Assembly (NCBI GenBank): GCA_016703265.1
Contig: JADJCK010000007.1
Location: forward strand, 310,001 to 374,000
DNA from: a bacterium
Lineage (GTDB): Bacteria; Krumholzibacteriota; Krumholzibacteriia; LZORAL124-64-63
DNA: 64,000 nt
Reading direction: 5' to 3'
The notes under the pieces are model-generated. The model was not told the origin of the DNA, made no database searches, and saw only the letters and a program-made list of their open reading frames with translations. The position numbers were made by a program, and so were the translations under genes. Numbering within the stretch: position 1 is the stretch's first letter; each line of letters opens with the position of its first letter. Of the stretch, positions 26,682 to 35,856 are shown in pieces.

Positions 26682-26711
26682 ATTATATCAAATGACAGCC
26701 GAACCTGTCAA
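26682..26711 (-). promoter_or_regulatory. Perfect-consensus sigma-70 promoter
   Basis: On the minus strand, TTGACA and TATAAT are both exact consensus, separated by 18 bases. It would give a leader of about 70 bases before the lamin-tail gene. Such a promoter is expected to be strong and constitutive unless repressed. Confidence 0.75.
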
Positions 26712-26770
26712 ACCCTGTCGCGCGGGGCGGCCATATTGAAGCAGCGCCTTCAGTTGCGTGCCCGGTCCCG

Positions 26771-27985
26771 TCAGCCCGCCAGGAGCTCGCCCGGCAGGGC
26801 GGCGTAGAAGGCGCAGGCGGCCACGACGTCGGCGATGGGTACGTACTCGTTGGCCGTGTGCGCCACTTCCTCGCGGCCGGGCCCGAAGCCCAGGCACGAG
26901 ACCCCGTGCAGCCCCATGATTGCCACGCCGTTGGTGCTGAAGTTCCAGCGGGCGATCTCGGCCGGCCGGCCCGCCGTGTCGGTGAACGCGCGTTGCGCCG
27001 CCTGCAGGGCCGGATGCGACTCGGCCAGGACCCAGGTGGGGTAGTACTTGTCCATCGGGTACTCGAGTCCGGTCCAGGCTTTCTCGCGGTAGGTCAGCGT
27101 GAAGACCTCGGCCTCGACGCCGGCGTCCTTCATGGCGGCCTCGACTTCGGCCAGCGCCGACTCGCGCGTCTCGCCGACCGTCAGGCGCCGGTCGATATGG
27201 AACTCGGCCTCGGCCGGCACCGCGCAGAGGCTGGGCGTCTTGCAGCCGATCCAGCTGATGGTGCAGGTGCCCTTGCCGAGGAAGGCGTCGTCCTTCAGGC
27301 GATCGTTCAGCTTCTCGATGGCCACGATGGCGGGGGCGATCTTGTAGATGGCGTTTTCGCCGAGGTGCGGCATGCTGCCGTGGCACGAGCGACCCTTGAC
27401 CCGCACGCGGATCTCCATGCGCCCGCGCTGCCCGCGGTTGATGCGCAGGTTCGTCGGTTCCGTCGAGACCACGAGTTCCGGCTGCAGGTGCTTCTCGTTC
27501 AGGATGTAGTGCCAGCAGAGGCCGTCACAGTCCTCTTCCATCACCGTGCCGGTCATCCAGACCTGGCAGCCGTCGAGCAGGCCCATCTCCTTCATGATCT
27601 TCCCGGCGTAGACCATGCCGGCCATGCCGGCCTTCTGGTCCACCGAACCGCGGCCGAAGACCTTGCCGTCCTCGACCTTGCCGGTGAAGGGGTCACAGTC
27701 CCACTGCGTCAGGTCGCCCACATCGACGGTGTCGAGGTGCGCATCGAAGGCGAAGACGCGCGGCCCGTTGCCGATGCGCCCGAGCACGTTGCCCAGCGGG
27801 TCGATCCGGACCTCGTCGAAGCCCACGGCTTCCATCTCGCGCGCCACCCGGCGCACGCAGGCCTCTTCCTGCCCGGACAGTCCGCGCGCCGCCACGATGT
27901 CGCGCAGGAAGGCGATCATCGGGGTCTCGAGTTCCTTTGCGCGCGCGGCGATGCGCCGGCCGGTCGTGTCGTTGGTCGGGGTCAT
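26771..27985 (-). CDS. ygeY: YgeY-family M20 metallohydrolase
   Basis: A 404-residue M20-type hydrolase of the selenium-linked YgeY group. Metal and catalytic motifs: FDAHLDTVDVGD (near residue 80), GRGSVDQKAG, MEEDCDG and VVSTEPTNLRINRGQRG; the dimerisation-domain histidine is in GRSCHGSMPH. AAAGGA lies before the ATG. It follows ssnA by 13 bases and so is co-transcribed. E. coli YgeY belongs to the ygeWXY-ssnA-xdh group tied to anaerobic purine/urate use; its reaction is not settled. Confidence 0.88.
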   Translation of the reverse strand: MTPTNDTTGRRIAARAKELETPMIAFLRDIVAARGLSGQEEACVRRVAREMEAVGFDEVRIDPLGNVLGRIGNGPRVFAFDAHLDTVDVGDLTQWDCDPFTGKVEDGKVFGRGSVDQKAGMAGMVYAGKIMKEMGLLDGCQVWMTGTVMEEDCDGLCWHYILNEKHLQPELVVSTEPTNLRINRGQRGRMEIRVRVKGRSCHGSMPHLGENAIYKIAPAIVAIEKLNDRLKDDAFLGKGTCTISWIGCKTPSLCAVPAEAEFHIDRRLTVGETRESALAEVEAAMKDAGVEAEVFTLTYREKAWTGLEYPMDKYYPTWVLAESHPALQAAQRAFTDTAGRPAEIARWNFSTNGVAIMGLHGVSCLGFGPGREEVAHTANEYVPIADVVAACAFYAALPGELLAG

Positions 27986-27998
27986 GTCCGTCCTTTGC

Positions 27999-29336
27999 TC
28001 AGGATTGCCAACCCATCGCCCGCCACAATCGCGCCGCCGCCTGCTGCAGTCGCTCGGCTTCCACGGGCGGCTTCATGCCCGCCGCATAGACCCGGGCGCC
28101 GCCCACGTAGACGGCGTCGATGTCCCAGGGATGGAAGTCGAACAGCAGGTGGCTCAGCCACGTGTCGGTCGTCAGGGGAGTCTTCTGGAAATTGTTGAGG
28201 ATGATGAAATCTGCCGGGGCGCCTGCCTCGAGGCTGCCGAACGGTTCGCCGAAGGTCTCGCGGGCCAGGCGGTAGTTGCCCAGCCACAGGCGCGCGGCGC
28301 CGGCGTGGCCCAGCGGGCCGCGGCCGCCCTCGTTGCCGCGGAAGAACGTTGGCCGCAGTTCGCCCCACATGTTGTCATCCAGGCCGTCGGTGCCGATGGC
28401 GCTGCGCGTGGGGAAGCGGTCGACCGGGGCGCGGCCGACACCGTTGTTCATGTTCGAGCGCCCGCAGTGCACCAGCCAGACGCCGTTCTCTTCCAGCGTC
28501 TGCATGTCCAGCGGCGAGAGGTCGACGCCGTGCGCGAACACGCTGCCCGGTCGCACCAGCCCGTTGTCCACGAGCCTCTGCAGGGGGTCGCGCCAGCCGC
28601 GGTCACGGCTTACCTCGCGGTCGGTGGTGCCTTCGGCCAGGTGGATGTGCAGGCCGGCGCCCTGGCGGCTGCAGATGCCCTCGAGCAGTTGCAGGGTGCG
28701 GTCCTCGAGCGTGAACGAGGCGTGGGCGCCGACCAGGCCGCGGAAGCGGGGCACGCCGACGGCGGGCTTGTCGCGCAGCTTCTGCAGGTAGCGCTCGTTC
28801 TCCTCGAGCGTGATGTCACGCTGGCCCTTGCCGCCGCGATCGGTGACCTCGTAGCACAGGCAGCCGCGCAGGCCGACCTCCGCCAGCCCCTTTTCGATAC
28901 GATCGAGCGAATCGCCGACGGCCGAGAGGCTGGCGTGGTGGTCGAAGATCAGCGTCGTGCCGCAGCGCACGGCGCCCCAGGCGCCGGCCACGGCGCTCAG
29001 GTAGACCGCCTCGGCGTCGAGTGCGCGGTCGAGCGGCCACCAGATCTCGGTGAGGATGTCGGTGAACGTCGTCAGCTGCGCCTTGGGCTGGGGCATGCCC
29101 GCGGCGAGCGAGGCGTAGAGGTGGCCGTGCGCATTGATGTTGCCGGGCATGACGGTGCGGCCCTTGAGGTCCAGCACTTCCTCGCCGGCCGCCGGGGCCA
29201 GCGACGGGCCGCGCTCGACGATGCGCTCGCCGTCGACCCGCAGGTCGACCTTGGCCACGAGCGGCCTCGGCGCTCCGGCCAGGTCGGCCGGGAAGTAATC
29301 GAGCACGGTTCCGTTCTTGAGCAGCACACCGCCCAC
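27999..29336 (-). CDS. ssnA: SsnA-type amidohydrolase
   Basis: A 445-residue amidohydrolase. Metal motifs are NINAHGHLYAS, GLHIHLAEGTTDRE, VFAHGVDLS and AIGTDGLDDN; the wording matches E. coli SsnA (442 residues). The GTG at 29336 was chosen because AGGAGG ends 7 bases before it and the length fits. The ATG four bases upstream is out of frame, and the longer frame has no ribosome site. It is the first gene of the ssnA-ygeY unit. SsnA is a predicted deaminase of purine-like rings. Confidence 0.88.
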   Translation of the reverse strand: MGGVLLKNGTVLDYFPADLAGAPRPLVAKVDLRVDGERIVERGPSLAPAAGEEVLDLKGRTVMPGNINAHGHLYASLAAGMPQPKAQLTTFTDILTEIWWPLDRALDAEAVYLSAVAGAWGAVRCGTTLIFDHHASLSAVGDSLDRIEKGLAEVGLRGCLCYEVTDRGGKGQRDITLEENERYLQKLRDKPAVGVPRFRGLVGAHASFTLEDRTLQLLEGICSRQGAGLHIHLAEGTTDREVSRDRGWRDPLQRLVDNGLVRPGSVFAHGVDLSPLDMQTLEENGVWLVHCGRSNMNNGVGRAPVDRFPTRSAIGTDGLDDNMWGELRPTFFRGNEGGRGPLGHAGAARLWLGNYRLARETFGEPFGSLEAGAPADFIILNNFQKTPLTTDTWLSHLLFDFHPWDIDAVYVGGARVYAAGMKPPVEAERLQQAAARLWRAMGWQS

Positions 29337-29402
29337 GTCATCGCCTCCTGGCAAAGGTACCCGCGCGCGCCCGTCCGGGTGCGCACCGGGATTGCACGGT
29401 CA

Positions 29403-29431
29403 ATGATAGAGCGGGCGGCCGGAAATTCCAA
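29403..29431 (-). promoter_or_regulatory. Promoter of ssnA-ygeY
   Basis: On the minus strand, TTGGAA and TATCAT are spaced 17 bases apart, about 67 bases before the ssnA GTG. Confidence 0.55.
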
Positions 29432-29472
29432 CGCCCGGCTGCCGCCATCGGCCGTCTTCGGCCGGCAAAACA

Positions 29473-29499
29473 GGAGGGACCGCCTCCGGCGGTCCCTCC
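29473..29499 (-). terminator. Terminator hairpin of the ABC operon
   Basis: GGAGGGACCGCC pairs perfectly with GGCGGTCCCTCC around TCC, 23 bases beyond the stop of the DUF4340 gene. On the minus strand the stem is followed by TGTTTT, which fits an intrinsic terminator. Confidence 0.7.
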
Positions 29500-29521
29500 C
29501 GACGGCCACCTTGGGCGCCGG

Positions 29522-30562
29522 CTAGTCGGGCTTCAACTCGGACAGCGCCTTGAACACGTTGCTGACGGTGTACTCGGTCACGACCCAGACGGTCGGCTGC
29601 CCGCGCACGCGCATCCAGGCCCCGCCCGGCTTGTCGCCGGCAGCCGGGCGATCGGCGCCGAACTCGAGCACGACCTGCCGTCCGTCGGCCAGCACCAGCG
29701 CGGCCTCGCGAGCCGGGTTGTCCAACCCGTACGAGGACGCCGGCGCGCCCGGGTCGGCCAGGTCGGTGGCGCGGATGCTCACCAGGCTGTTCAGCACGGC
29801 ATCGACCTTGGACTTGGCCAGGGCCGGCCCGCGCGTGCCGCCGCCGGTCTTCCATTCCCAGGTCGCCCGCAGGGCGGCGGCGGTGGCCGCCGAGTCGCCC
29901 GTCGCTTCCGTGGGGGGCGTGAACACCTTGACCAGTTCGCGCGTCCCCGAGGCATCGCGCAGGCGGATTGCGTCGACAGCCACGCGATCCTCCTGCACCG
30001 CCTGCAGGTCCAGGAAATAGCGGTAGGCGGGCGCCTGCGGCTCGCCGTAGATGCCGAGCTGCGCCAGCACGCCCGCGGGCGTGAGGTACACGTCGTCGCT
30101 GTCGGGCAGCTTCACGAAGTTGCCCTGCCCGCCCTGCGGACGCGTGCCCACGTCGAGCGCGAAGACCGGCTGGCCGTCCTTGCCGAAGCCGCGGATCGTC
30201 ACCGCGCCGGCGGCGTCGAGCCCGTAGTCCGGCAGGACGTCCCGCTTGTCCGAGCGATACTCGCCCGAGAGGTTGCTCAGCGTCGAGAGAAGGGCGTCGA
30301 TCCGCTCGCGGCTGGCGCGGGCGCCCCAGGCGGTCTCGACGACCCAGCCTTCCGGCCCGGGCGAAAGCACCACCGAAGGGGCCCCGGCGCCGCGCCCGAG
30401 CGCGATGCGGCCGATCCCGTCGGCCTGGAACTCGCCCTTCAGGAGAACGGTGGCCGCCGCGCGCGAGGTCTCGCGCCGATGGCCCACCTTCTGCGCGACG
30501 CTGATGCCGACCAGCACCACGAGCACGGCGACCAGTGCCGCCAGGTTGCGTCGTGAGGTCAT
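29522..30562 (-). CDS. DUF4340 membrane-anchored protein
   Basis: A 346-residue protein with an N-terminal membrane helix (NLAALVAVLVVLVGISVA) and a large periplasmic DUF4340-type region built of repeats (GIGRIALGRG, ERIDALLSTLSNLSGEYRSDK, DYGLDAAGAVTI, SSYGLDNPAREAALVL). The ATG overlaps the preceding GldG-type stop by one base. DUF4340 proteins regularly accompany GldA/F/G-type ABC genes, and it is probably an accessory part of that complex. The exact role is unknown. Confidence 0.8.
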   Translation of the reverse strand: MTSRRNLAALVAVLVVLVGISVAQKVGHRRETSRAAATVLLKGEFQADGIGRIALGRGAGAPSVVLSPGPEGWVVETAWGARASRERIDALLSTLSNLSGEYRSDKRDVLPDYGLDAAGAVTIRGFGKDGQPVFALDVGTRPQGGQGNFVKLPDSDDVYLTPAGVLAQLGIYGEPQAPAYRYFLDLQAVQEDRVAVDAIRLRDASGTRELVKVFTPPTEATGDSAATAAALRATWEWKTGGGTRGPALAKSKVDAVLNSLVSIRATDLADPGAPASSYGLDNPAREAALVLADGRQVVLEFGADRPAAGDKPGGAWMRVRGQPTVWVVTEYTVSNVFKALSELKPD

Positions 30563-32301
30563 CACGCCACCTCCTGGCGACCGCCGTCACGCCGCAGGTT
30601 CTCGCGGTAGCGCGTCGCTTCCTTGCGGCGCATCCCGGCGCGGAAGATGCCGTAGGCGGCGATCAGCGCCGGCACCACGAGCACCGTGAACAGGCGCCAG
30701 AACACCTTGGCCTGCGCGTCGACCGGCTTGATGACGCGATCGGTCAGCGACTTGGCGCGGATGCTGAGCAGGGCCTGCGACCCGGCCAGGTAGTCCACGC
30801 CGTTCAGCAGCAGCAGCCCGTTCTGCATCGCGCCGAGCACGTTGTCGTCGAACATCTTCGCGCAGCCGACCAGGAGCAGGCGCCCCGGGCGCGCCGTCGC
30901 CGGCGCCGGCGGCGGCGACGCGCCGTTGTCGCCCGGCCAGGCCGGGACCGGCTTGCCGGCCCAGGTGTCGGGGAAGGTGCCCTCGACCAGCACGGCCAGC
31001 GGCTGTTCGCCGAGCATCTTCCTGCCCGCGGGGTTGATCATGTCGCCGGTCAGCGGCCCTTCGCTCCACGGCTCCTGCCAGCAGTCGGCGCTGCTGCTCA
31101 TGAGCGTGGTGCTGCCGAGCCCGGCCGCCGAGAGCCTCGCCGCGTCGGCGATGACCGGCGTTCCCCACAGGTAGAACAGCGAGCCGATGCGGTTGACCAT
31201 CGGCGAGGCGGGGTTCATCTGCGACTCGGTCACGCGGATCTGGATGGGGGCGCGCACCGGTTCGCGCGTCTGCACGCGCAGGCCGCCGAGGTTGATCTCG
31301 CGCGGCAACTCGATGACCTCCATCGCGGAGTCGAGGAAGTGGTCCTCGCTGACGGTCAGCCCGAACCCGGCCAGCATGGGCTCCAGGCCGGTGGCGATAT
31401 CCTGGCCGTTCACCGACCAGCCACCGCCGGGCGAGGGGGCGTAGCCGTACTCGTGCGCCTGCACGGCCATCACCACCGGAATGCCCGCGGTCAGGGCGCG
31501 GTTGATCTCCCACGCCTGGCGTTCGTTCAGCGGCGTCGAGGCCATGACCACCAGCATGTCGGCGTCGGCGGGCACGGGCGACTGCGGCGTCAGTTCCACC
31601 GGCACCACTTCGTAGTGCTCCTGCTGCAGCACCTCGCGCAGGCGCGAGTACTGCTCCTGCGGTGCCGGCGGCTGCATGCCCTGCTGCAGGTACATCATTG
31701 CCAGCTGCCGGTCGACTTCCTTCTTCGGGCCGAACACCGCCACCTTCGGCGCCTTCTCGCGGGTGAGCCGGTAGATCGGGCCGATCACGTCCTGCTCCAG
31801 CGAGCCCAGGCTCTGGGGCAGCAGCTGCGGCAGCACTTCCTCCGGCTGGTCCTTGTAGGCGATGGTCATGGCGCTCCAGATGAGCTTGATGCCCATCTCG
31901 TCCTTCTCGATGGACTGCACCTGGAACGGCCGGATTCCCTTGGCGCCGAGGGTCTTCTGCATCTCCTCGTCGTTCTGCGGGTTGTAGACGGAGAACTCGA
32001 GCATGCCGCCGGCCACCTGCTCGAAGTTGCGCATGCGCTCGGTCAGGTCGCGCTCGAGCGTACGCAGCTGCGTGGGCATCTTGTCGGCAGGCGTGATGTA
32101 CAGCTTCACCTGCACGGGCACCTGGAGGCCCTTGAGCACCTCGGCCGCAGCGGGCGACATCGTGAAAAGGCGATCGCGCGTCAGGTCCAGGCGCGCACCC
32201 GGCATGTTGCCGAGCACCGAGACCAGGAAGAACGCGATCACGGCCAGCAGCGCGGCCGCCGCGGCAAAGGTCAGGCGGAAGTTCCGTCGCTTGTTGTTCA
32301 T
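30562..32301 (-). CDS. gldG: GldG-type ABC auxiliary protein
   Basis: A 579-residue protein. An N-terminal helix (FRLTFAAAAALLAVIAFFLV) is followed by a large periplasmic Gldg/DUF4350-type domain (LTRDRLFTMSPAAAEVLKGL, MPTQLRTLERDLTERMRNFE, ADMLVVMASTPLNERQAWEI), and a second helix near the C-terminus (VFWRLFTVLVVPALIAAYGIF). It couples with GldA and GldF in gliding Bacteroidetes, but homologues are widespread outside gliders. ATG 32301 overlaps the permease stop by one base. Confidence 0.85.
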   Translation of the reverse strand: MNNKRRNFRLTFAAAAALLAVIAFFLVSVLGNMPGARLDLTRDRLFTMSPAAAEVLKGLQVPVQVKLYITPADKMPTQLRTLERDLTERMRNFEQVAGGMLEFSVYNPQNDEEMQKTLGAKGIRPFQVQSIEKDEMGIKLIWSAMTIAYKDQPEEVLPQLLPQSLGSLEQDVIGPIYRLTREKAPKVAVFGPKKEVDRQLAMMYLQQGMQPPAPQEQYSRLREVLQQEHYEVVPVELTPQSPVPADADMLVVMASTPLNERQAWEINRALTAGIPVVMAVQAHEYGYAPSPGGGWSVNGQDIATGLEPMLAGFGLTVSEDHFLDSAMEVIELPREINLGGLRVQTREPVRAPIQIRVTESQMNPASPMVNRIGSLFYLWGTPVIADAARLSAAGLGSTTLMSSSADCWQEPWSEGPLTGDMINPAGRKMLGEQPLAVLVEGTFPDTWAGKPVPAWPGDNGASPPPAPATARPGRLLLVGCAKMFDDNVLGAMQNGLLLLNGVDYLAGSQALLSIRAKSLTDRVIKPVDAQAKVFWRLFTVLVVPALIAAYGIFRAGMRRKEATRYRENLRRDGGRQEVA

Positions 32302-33044
32302 CAGTACTTCCTCCCTTCCAGCCACAGGGCGTTGAGCACCAGGAAGACCGTGGTCAGGCCCAGGAAGTAGGCGAGGTCAGCGGCAGCCACGACCCCGCGC
32401 AGCATCATCTCGTAGTGGCCCGACAAGCCGAGGTAGTTCTGCAGCAGCGAGCCCAGCCCCGGCACCCAGCCGTCGATGGTCGCGGCCACCGCGGGGATGC
32501 CGAGCACGAAGAGCAGGAAGCACGACATGATGCCGAGGATCACGGCCGAGATCTGGTCGCGCATCAGCCCGCTCGTGAACGTCCCGATGCCCAGGTAGAG
32601 TGCGCCGAGCAGCACGGCGCCCAGGTAACCGCTGAAGATGGCACCGTGGTCGGGGTTGCCGAGCGCGCCCACCATCAGCGGCAGGGTCAGCGTGCCGGCC
32701 AGGGCCACCAGGTAGAAGGCCAGCGCTGCCAGGTACTTGCCGAGCATGACGTCGGCCGTGCGCATCGGCAGCGTCATCAGCAGTTCGAAGGTGCCGAGGC
32801 GCTTGTCCTCGGCCCACAGGCGCATGCTGACGGCCGGGATGAAGAAGATGAGGAAGAAGGGCAGGTTCCCGAAGAAGGCGCGCAGGTCGGCCGCGCCGTT
32901 CAGGAAGAAGCCGGTCATGAAGAGTCCTGCGTTCAGCACCAGGAAGGCGATGATGAAGATGTACGCGATCGGGCTGTTGAAGTAGGCGGCGAACTCGCGC
33001 CGGAAGATCACCAGGCTGCTGCGAAGGTTCAGGGCGTTGTTCAT
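32301..33044 (-). CDS. gldF: ABC transporter permease, GldF/NosY type
   Basis: A 247-residue permease with six predicted helices. It starts SLVIFRREFAAYFNSPIAYIF, the usual opening of ABC-2 permeases of this group, and has MRLWAEDKRLGTFELLMTLPMRTADVMLGKYLAAL after the second helix. AAGGAGG lies before the ATG. It is separated from the ATPase gene by 1 base. The cargo is unknown. Confidence 0.9.
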   Translation of the reverse strand: MNNALNLRSSLVIFRREFAAYFNSPIAYIFIIAFLVLNAGLFMTGFFLNGAADLRAFFGNLPFFLIFFIPAVSMRLWAEDKRLGTFELLMTLPMRTADVMLGKYLAALAFYLVALAGTLTLPLMVGALGNPDHGAIFSGYLGAVLLGALYLGIGTFTSGLMRDQISAVILGIMSCFLLFVLGIPAVAATIDGWVPGLGSLLQNYLGLSGHYEMMLRGVVAAADLAYFLGLTTVFLVLNALWLEGRKY

Positions 33045-33045
33045 C

Positions 33046-33996
33046 TCACGCCACCTCCTTCAGGCCGCGCGCCCGACGGGTCAGCGCGATGAAGGTGTCC
33101 TCGAGCGAGTAGGGGGCCTCGTGCAGCTCCGTCAGCTGCCAGCCCTGTCCGCGGGCCAGGCGCTCGACGGCGCCCACGAGATCCTCGCTGAACGGCCCGC
33201 GCGCCTCGAAGCGGCAGCCGTCGGCCGCGCGCAGCGGCTTCAGTTCGGCGACCTGGGGCAGCGAGCGAAGGGCCGACTCGACGGCGGCAGCGTCGGCGCG
33301 CGCGCCCACGAAGACGCGGTTGCTGCCCATGGCGCCGCGCGAGAGGTCGTTCACCGTGCCGTCCGCGATGGTGCGCCCCTCGTTGATGATCACCACGCGG
33401 TCGGTCACCGGGCTGACCTCCTGCAGGATGTGCGTGGAGAAGATGATCGTCTTGTGGCCGGCCAGGCTCTTGATCAGGTCGCGGATGCCCAGGATCTGCA
33501 GCGGGTCCAGGCCGCTGGTGGGCTCGTCGAGGATCAGGATGTCCGGGTCGTGGATCAGCGCCTGCGCCAGGCCGGTGCGCTGCTTGTAGCCCTTGGAGAG
33601 CTCGCCGATGTTCTTGCGGTACTCGCCGCGAAGTCCACAGGCCTCGACACACCAGTCGAGCCGTTCCCTCAGGCGTGCGCCCTGCAGGCCGCGCGCCTCG
33701 CCCACGAACGTCAGGTACTCGTGGATGTTCATGTCCAGGTACAGGGGCACGTTCTCGGGCAGGTACCCGATGCGCCGTCGCACTTCCAGGGGGTGCTCCA
33801 GGACGTCGATGCCGTCGACCTGCACGCTGCCGCCGTCGGGCGCCAGGAAGGTCGTGACGATCTTCATGGTCGTGCTCTTGCCCGCACCGTTCGGACCGAG
33901 GAAGCCGAGGATCTCCCCCCGGTTGATCCGGAACGACACGTCGTCGAGCGCTTTCATGGTCCCGAAGCTCTTGGACAGACCGCGAACCTCGATCAT
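33046..33996 (-). CDS. gldA: ABC transporter ATP-binding protein, GldA type
   Basis: A 316-residue ATPase. Walker A GPNGAGKST (near residue 37), signature ELSKGYKQRTGLAQAL, Walker B ILILDEPTSGLDP and the switch histidine in IIFSTHILQE. The last 90 residues are an extra domain common in GldA-type ATPases. ATG 33996 was chosen because GAGGAG lies 9 bases before it. It is the first gene of the gldA-gldF-gldG-DUF4340 operon. Confidence 0.93.
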   Translation of the reverse strand: MIEVRGLSKSFGTMKALDDVSFRINRGEILGFLGPNGAGKSTTMKIVTTFLAPDGGSVQVDGIDVLEHPLEVRRRIGYLPENVPLYLDMNIHEYLTFVGEARGLQGARLRERLDWCVEACGLRGEYRKNIGELSKGYKQRTGLAQALIHDPDILILDEPTSGLDPLQILGIRDLIKSLAGHKTIIFSTHILQEVSPVTDRVVIINEGRTIADGTVNDLSRGAMGSNRVFVGARADAAAVESALRSLPQVAELKPLRAADGCRFEARGPFSEDLVGAVERLARGQGWQLTELHEAPYSLEDTFIALTRRARGLKEVA

Positions 33997-34308
33997 TGCC
34001 AAAGCTCCTCAGGGGTTGGGTTAGCCGCATAGCGCCGATAAATGACGGCGGACGGCCGCAGGGGCCGGGCCGGTCAGGGTAGCGCAAGGGCGACAGAACA
34101 TCAACCCGTCCGGCGAGTTCCCGCCCGATGCGGCGGGAGGAAGTCCCTGCCGGAACGGCCTGACCGGGCCCGGCCCGGGCGGATTCCCATTGCCGAGCCG
34201 GGCTTTCGCCGCTAGCATCAGCAGAGGCGCCGGCGTCGGGGGGACGGCGCGCCGCCTGCCGGCACCGTCTGCGGCCTGCCCAGGTCCCGCATCGCGGAAG
34301 GATCGACC
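33997..34308. other. Divergent gap between ABC operon and sensor kinase
   Basis: About 312 bases without a gene. CCGGTCAGG (34070-34078) and CCTGACCGG (34159-34167) form a 9-base inverted repeat 80 bases apart, which might be a looped regulator site or chance in GC-rich DNA. Promoters for both genes should lie here; none is clear. Confidence 0.3.
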
Positions 34309-35847
34309 TTGTCCCACAGCTGCAGTCCGGCTGCCGACCTCTACCGCCAGTACTTCGAGCGGACCGGCGATGCCTTCCTCATCATCGAGGGCGACACCTT
34401 CGTCGACTGCAACCAGGCCACCGTCGACATGCTCCGCTACCGTTCCCGCGACGACCTGCTGCAAACCCACCCCTCGGAGCTTTCCCCGGAACTGCAGCCC
34501 GACGGCCGTCCTTCCTTCGAGAAAGCCAACGAGATGATGGCCATGGCCTTCGAACGCGGGAGCCACCGTTTCGAATGGGACCACCAGCGCGCCGATGGCG
34601 AGGTCTTCCCCGTCGAGGTCCTGTTGACCGCAGTGCCGGGCGCCGAACGCCCCATGCTGCACGTCGTCTGGCGCGACCTGACCGAACGACGCCGTCTCGA
34701 GGCTGAGCTCTCGCAGGCCCACAAGATGGAGGCCCTCGGCCGCCTCTCGAGCGGCATCGCGCACGACTTCAACAACCTGCTGGTCGCGATCATCGGGCAC
34801 TCGGAACTGTTGATGGCCGACCTCGGCGACATGCCCGACCAGCAGTCGAGCGCCGCCGAGATCCTCAAGGCCGGGCACCGTGCCGCCGACCTGGTCGGCC
34901 AGCTGTTGACCTTCAGCCGCAAGCAGGTGCTCCGGCCGCAGACCATCGACCTGGCGGCGGCACTGGTCGATCTCTCGGTGATGGTGCGGCGCCTGGTCGG
35001 CGACGGCATCAGTACCGAGATCGACGTCGACCTGGGTCCGCTGTGGGTCCGGGCGGACCCGGGGCAGTTCTCGCAGGTGATCCTGAACCTGGCGGCCAAC
35101 GCCCGCGACGCGGTGCGGCCGGGGGGCCGGTTCCGGCTGGCGTTGTCGACCACGCGGATCGAGGCCGGGACGCAGACGCTGCAGGATGCGCTGCCGGCGG
35201 GCGGGTACGCGGTCATCGTCGCCGAGGATGACGGCGAGGGCATCGCTGCGGCCGACCTGCCGCACATCTTCGAACCGTTCTTCACGACCAAGGCCGTTGG
35301 CCGGGGCACCGGGCTCGGGCTCGCCACAATCTACGGCATCGTCAGGCAGGCGGGCGGCTCCCTCGCGGTGGAGAGCTCGCCGATGACGGGATCGAGATTC
35401 CGGATCTGCCTGCCTCTCACCGCCCCGCCTCAGGAAGCCGCATCAACGGCCGGGGAGACCGCCGTGCGGCTGCCCGGCGCCTCGATCCTCCTGGTCGAGG
35501 ACGAGGCCGCCACGAGCCGGCTCGTGCGCGTGATGCTCGAGCGCGCGGGCTACGCCGTCCAGGTGGCCTCGGGCGCCGACGAGGCGCTCCGCCTGCTCGA
35601 GGAGCCTGGGGTCACGTTCGACCTGCTCCTGACGGACATCGTGATGCCGGGCATGGACGGCGTGGAACTGGTGCGACGGGTGCGCGAACAGCGCCCCGAG
35701 CTTCCCGTGCTGCTGACCTCCGGCTATCCGGCCGATTTCCTGGCCGGCAACGCCGGCGTGCCGGTCGATGCCGACCTGCTGCAGAAACCGTTTTCCTCGC
35801 AGGAGCTGACGCAACGGGTGCAGGCTGCGCTGGCGCGTCGCGCCTGA
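34309..35847 (+). CDS. Hybrid PAS sensor histidine kinase with receiver domain
   Basis: A 512-residue cytoplasmic kinase; no membrane helix is seen. It has a PAS domain (residues about 8-130: DAFLIIEGDTFVDCNQATVDML), HisKA with the phospho-histidine in SGIAHDFNNLLVAI (about 140-155), an HATPase domain (VILNLAANARDA, FEPFFTTKAVGRGTGLGLATIYGIV) and a C-terminal receiver with acidic pair VEDE and phospho-aspartate in LLLTDIVMPGMDG (near 443). The start is TTG with GGAAGGA before it. It is divergent from the ABC operon. The signal and output partner are unknown. Confidence 0.88.
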   Translation: MSHSCSPAADLYRQYFERTGDAFLIIEGDTFVDCNQATVDMLRYRSRDDLLQTHPSELSPELQPDGRPSFEKANEMMAMAFERGSHRFEWDHQRADGEVFPVEVLLTAVPGAERPMLHVVWRDLTERRRLEAELSQAHKMEALGRLSSGIAHDFNNLLVAIIGHSELLMADLGDMPDQQSSAAEILKAGHRAADLVGQLLTFSRKQVLRPQTIDLAAALVDLSVMVRRLVGDGISTEIDVDLGPLWVRADPGQFSQVILNLAANARDAVRPGGRFRLALSTTRIEAGTQTLQDALPAGGYAVIVAEDDGEGIAAADLPHIFEPFFTTKAVGRGTGLGLATIYGIVRQAGGSLAVESSPMTGSRFRICLPLTAPPQEAASTAGETAVRLPGASILLVEDEAATSRLVRVMLERAGYAVQVASGADEALRLLEEPGVTFDLLLTDIVMPGMDGVELVRRVREQRPELPVLLTSGYPADFLAGNAGVPVDADLLQKPFSSQELTQRVQAALARRA

Positions 35848-35856
35848 TCGCCGCGC

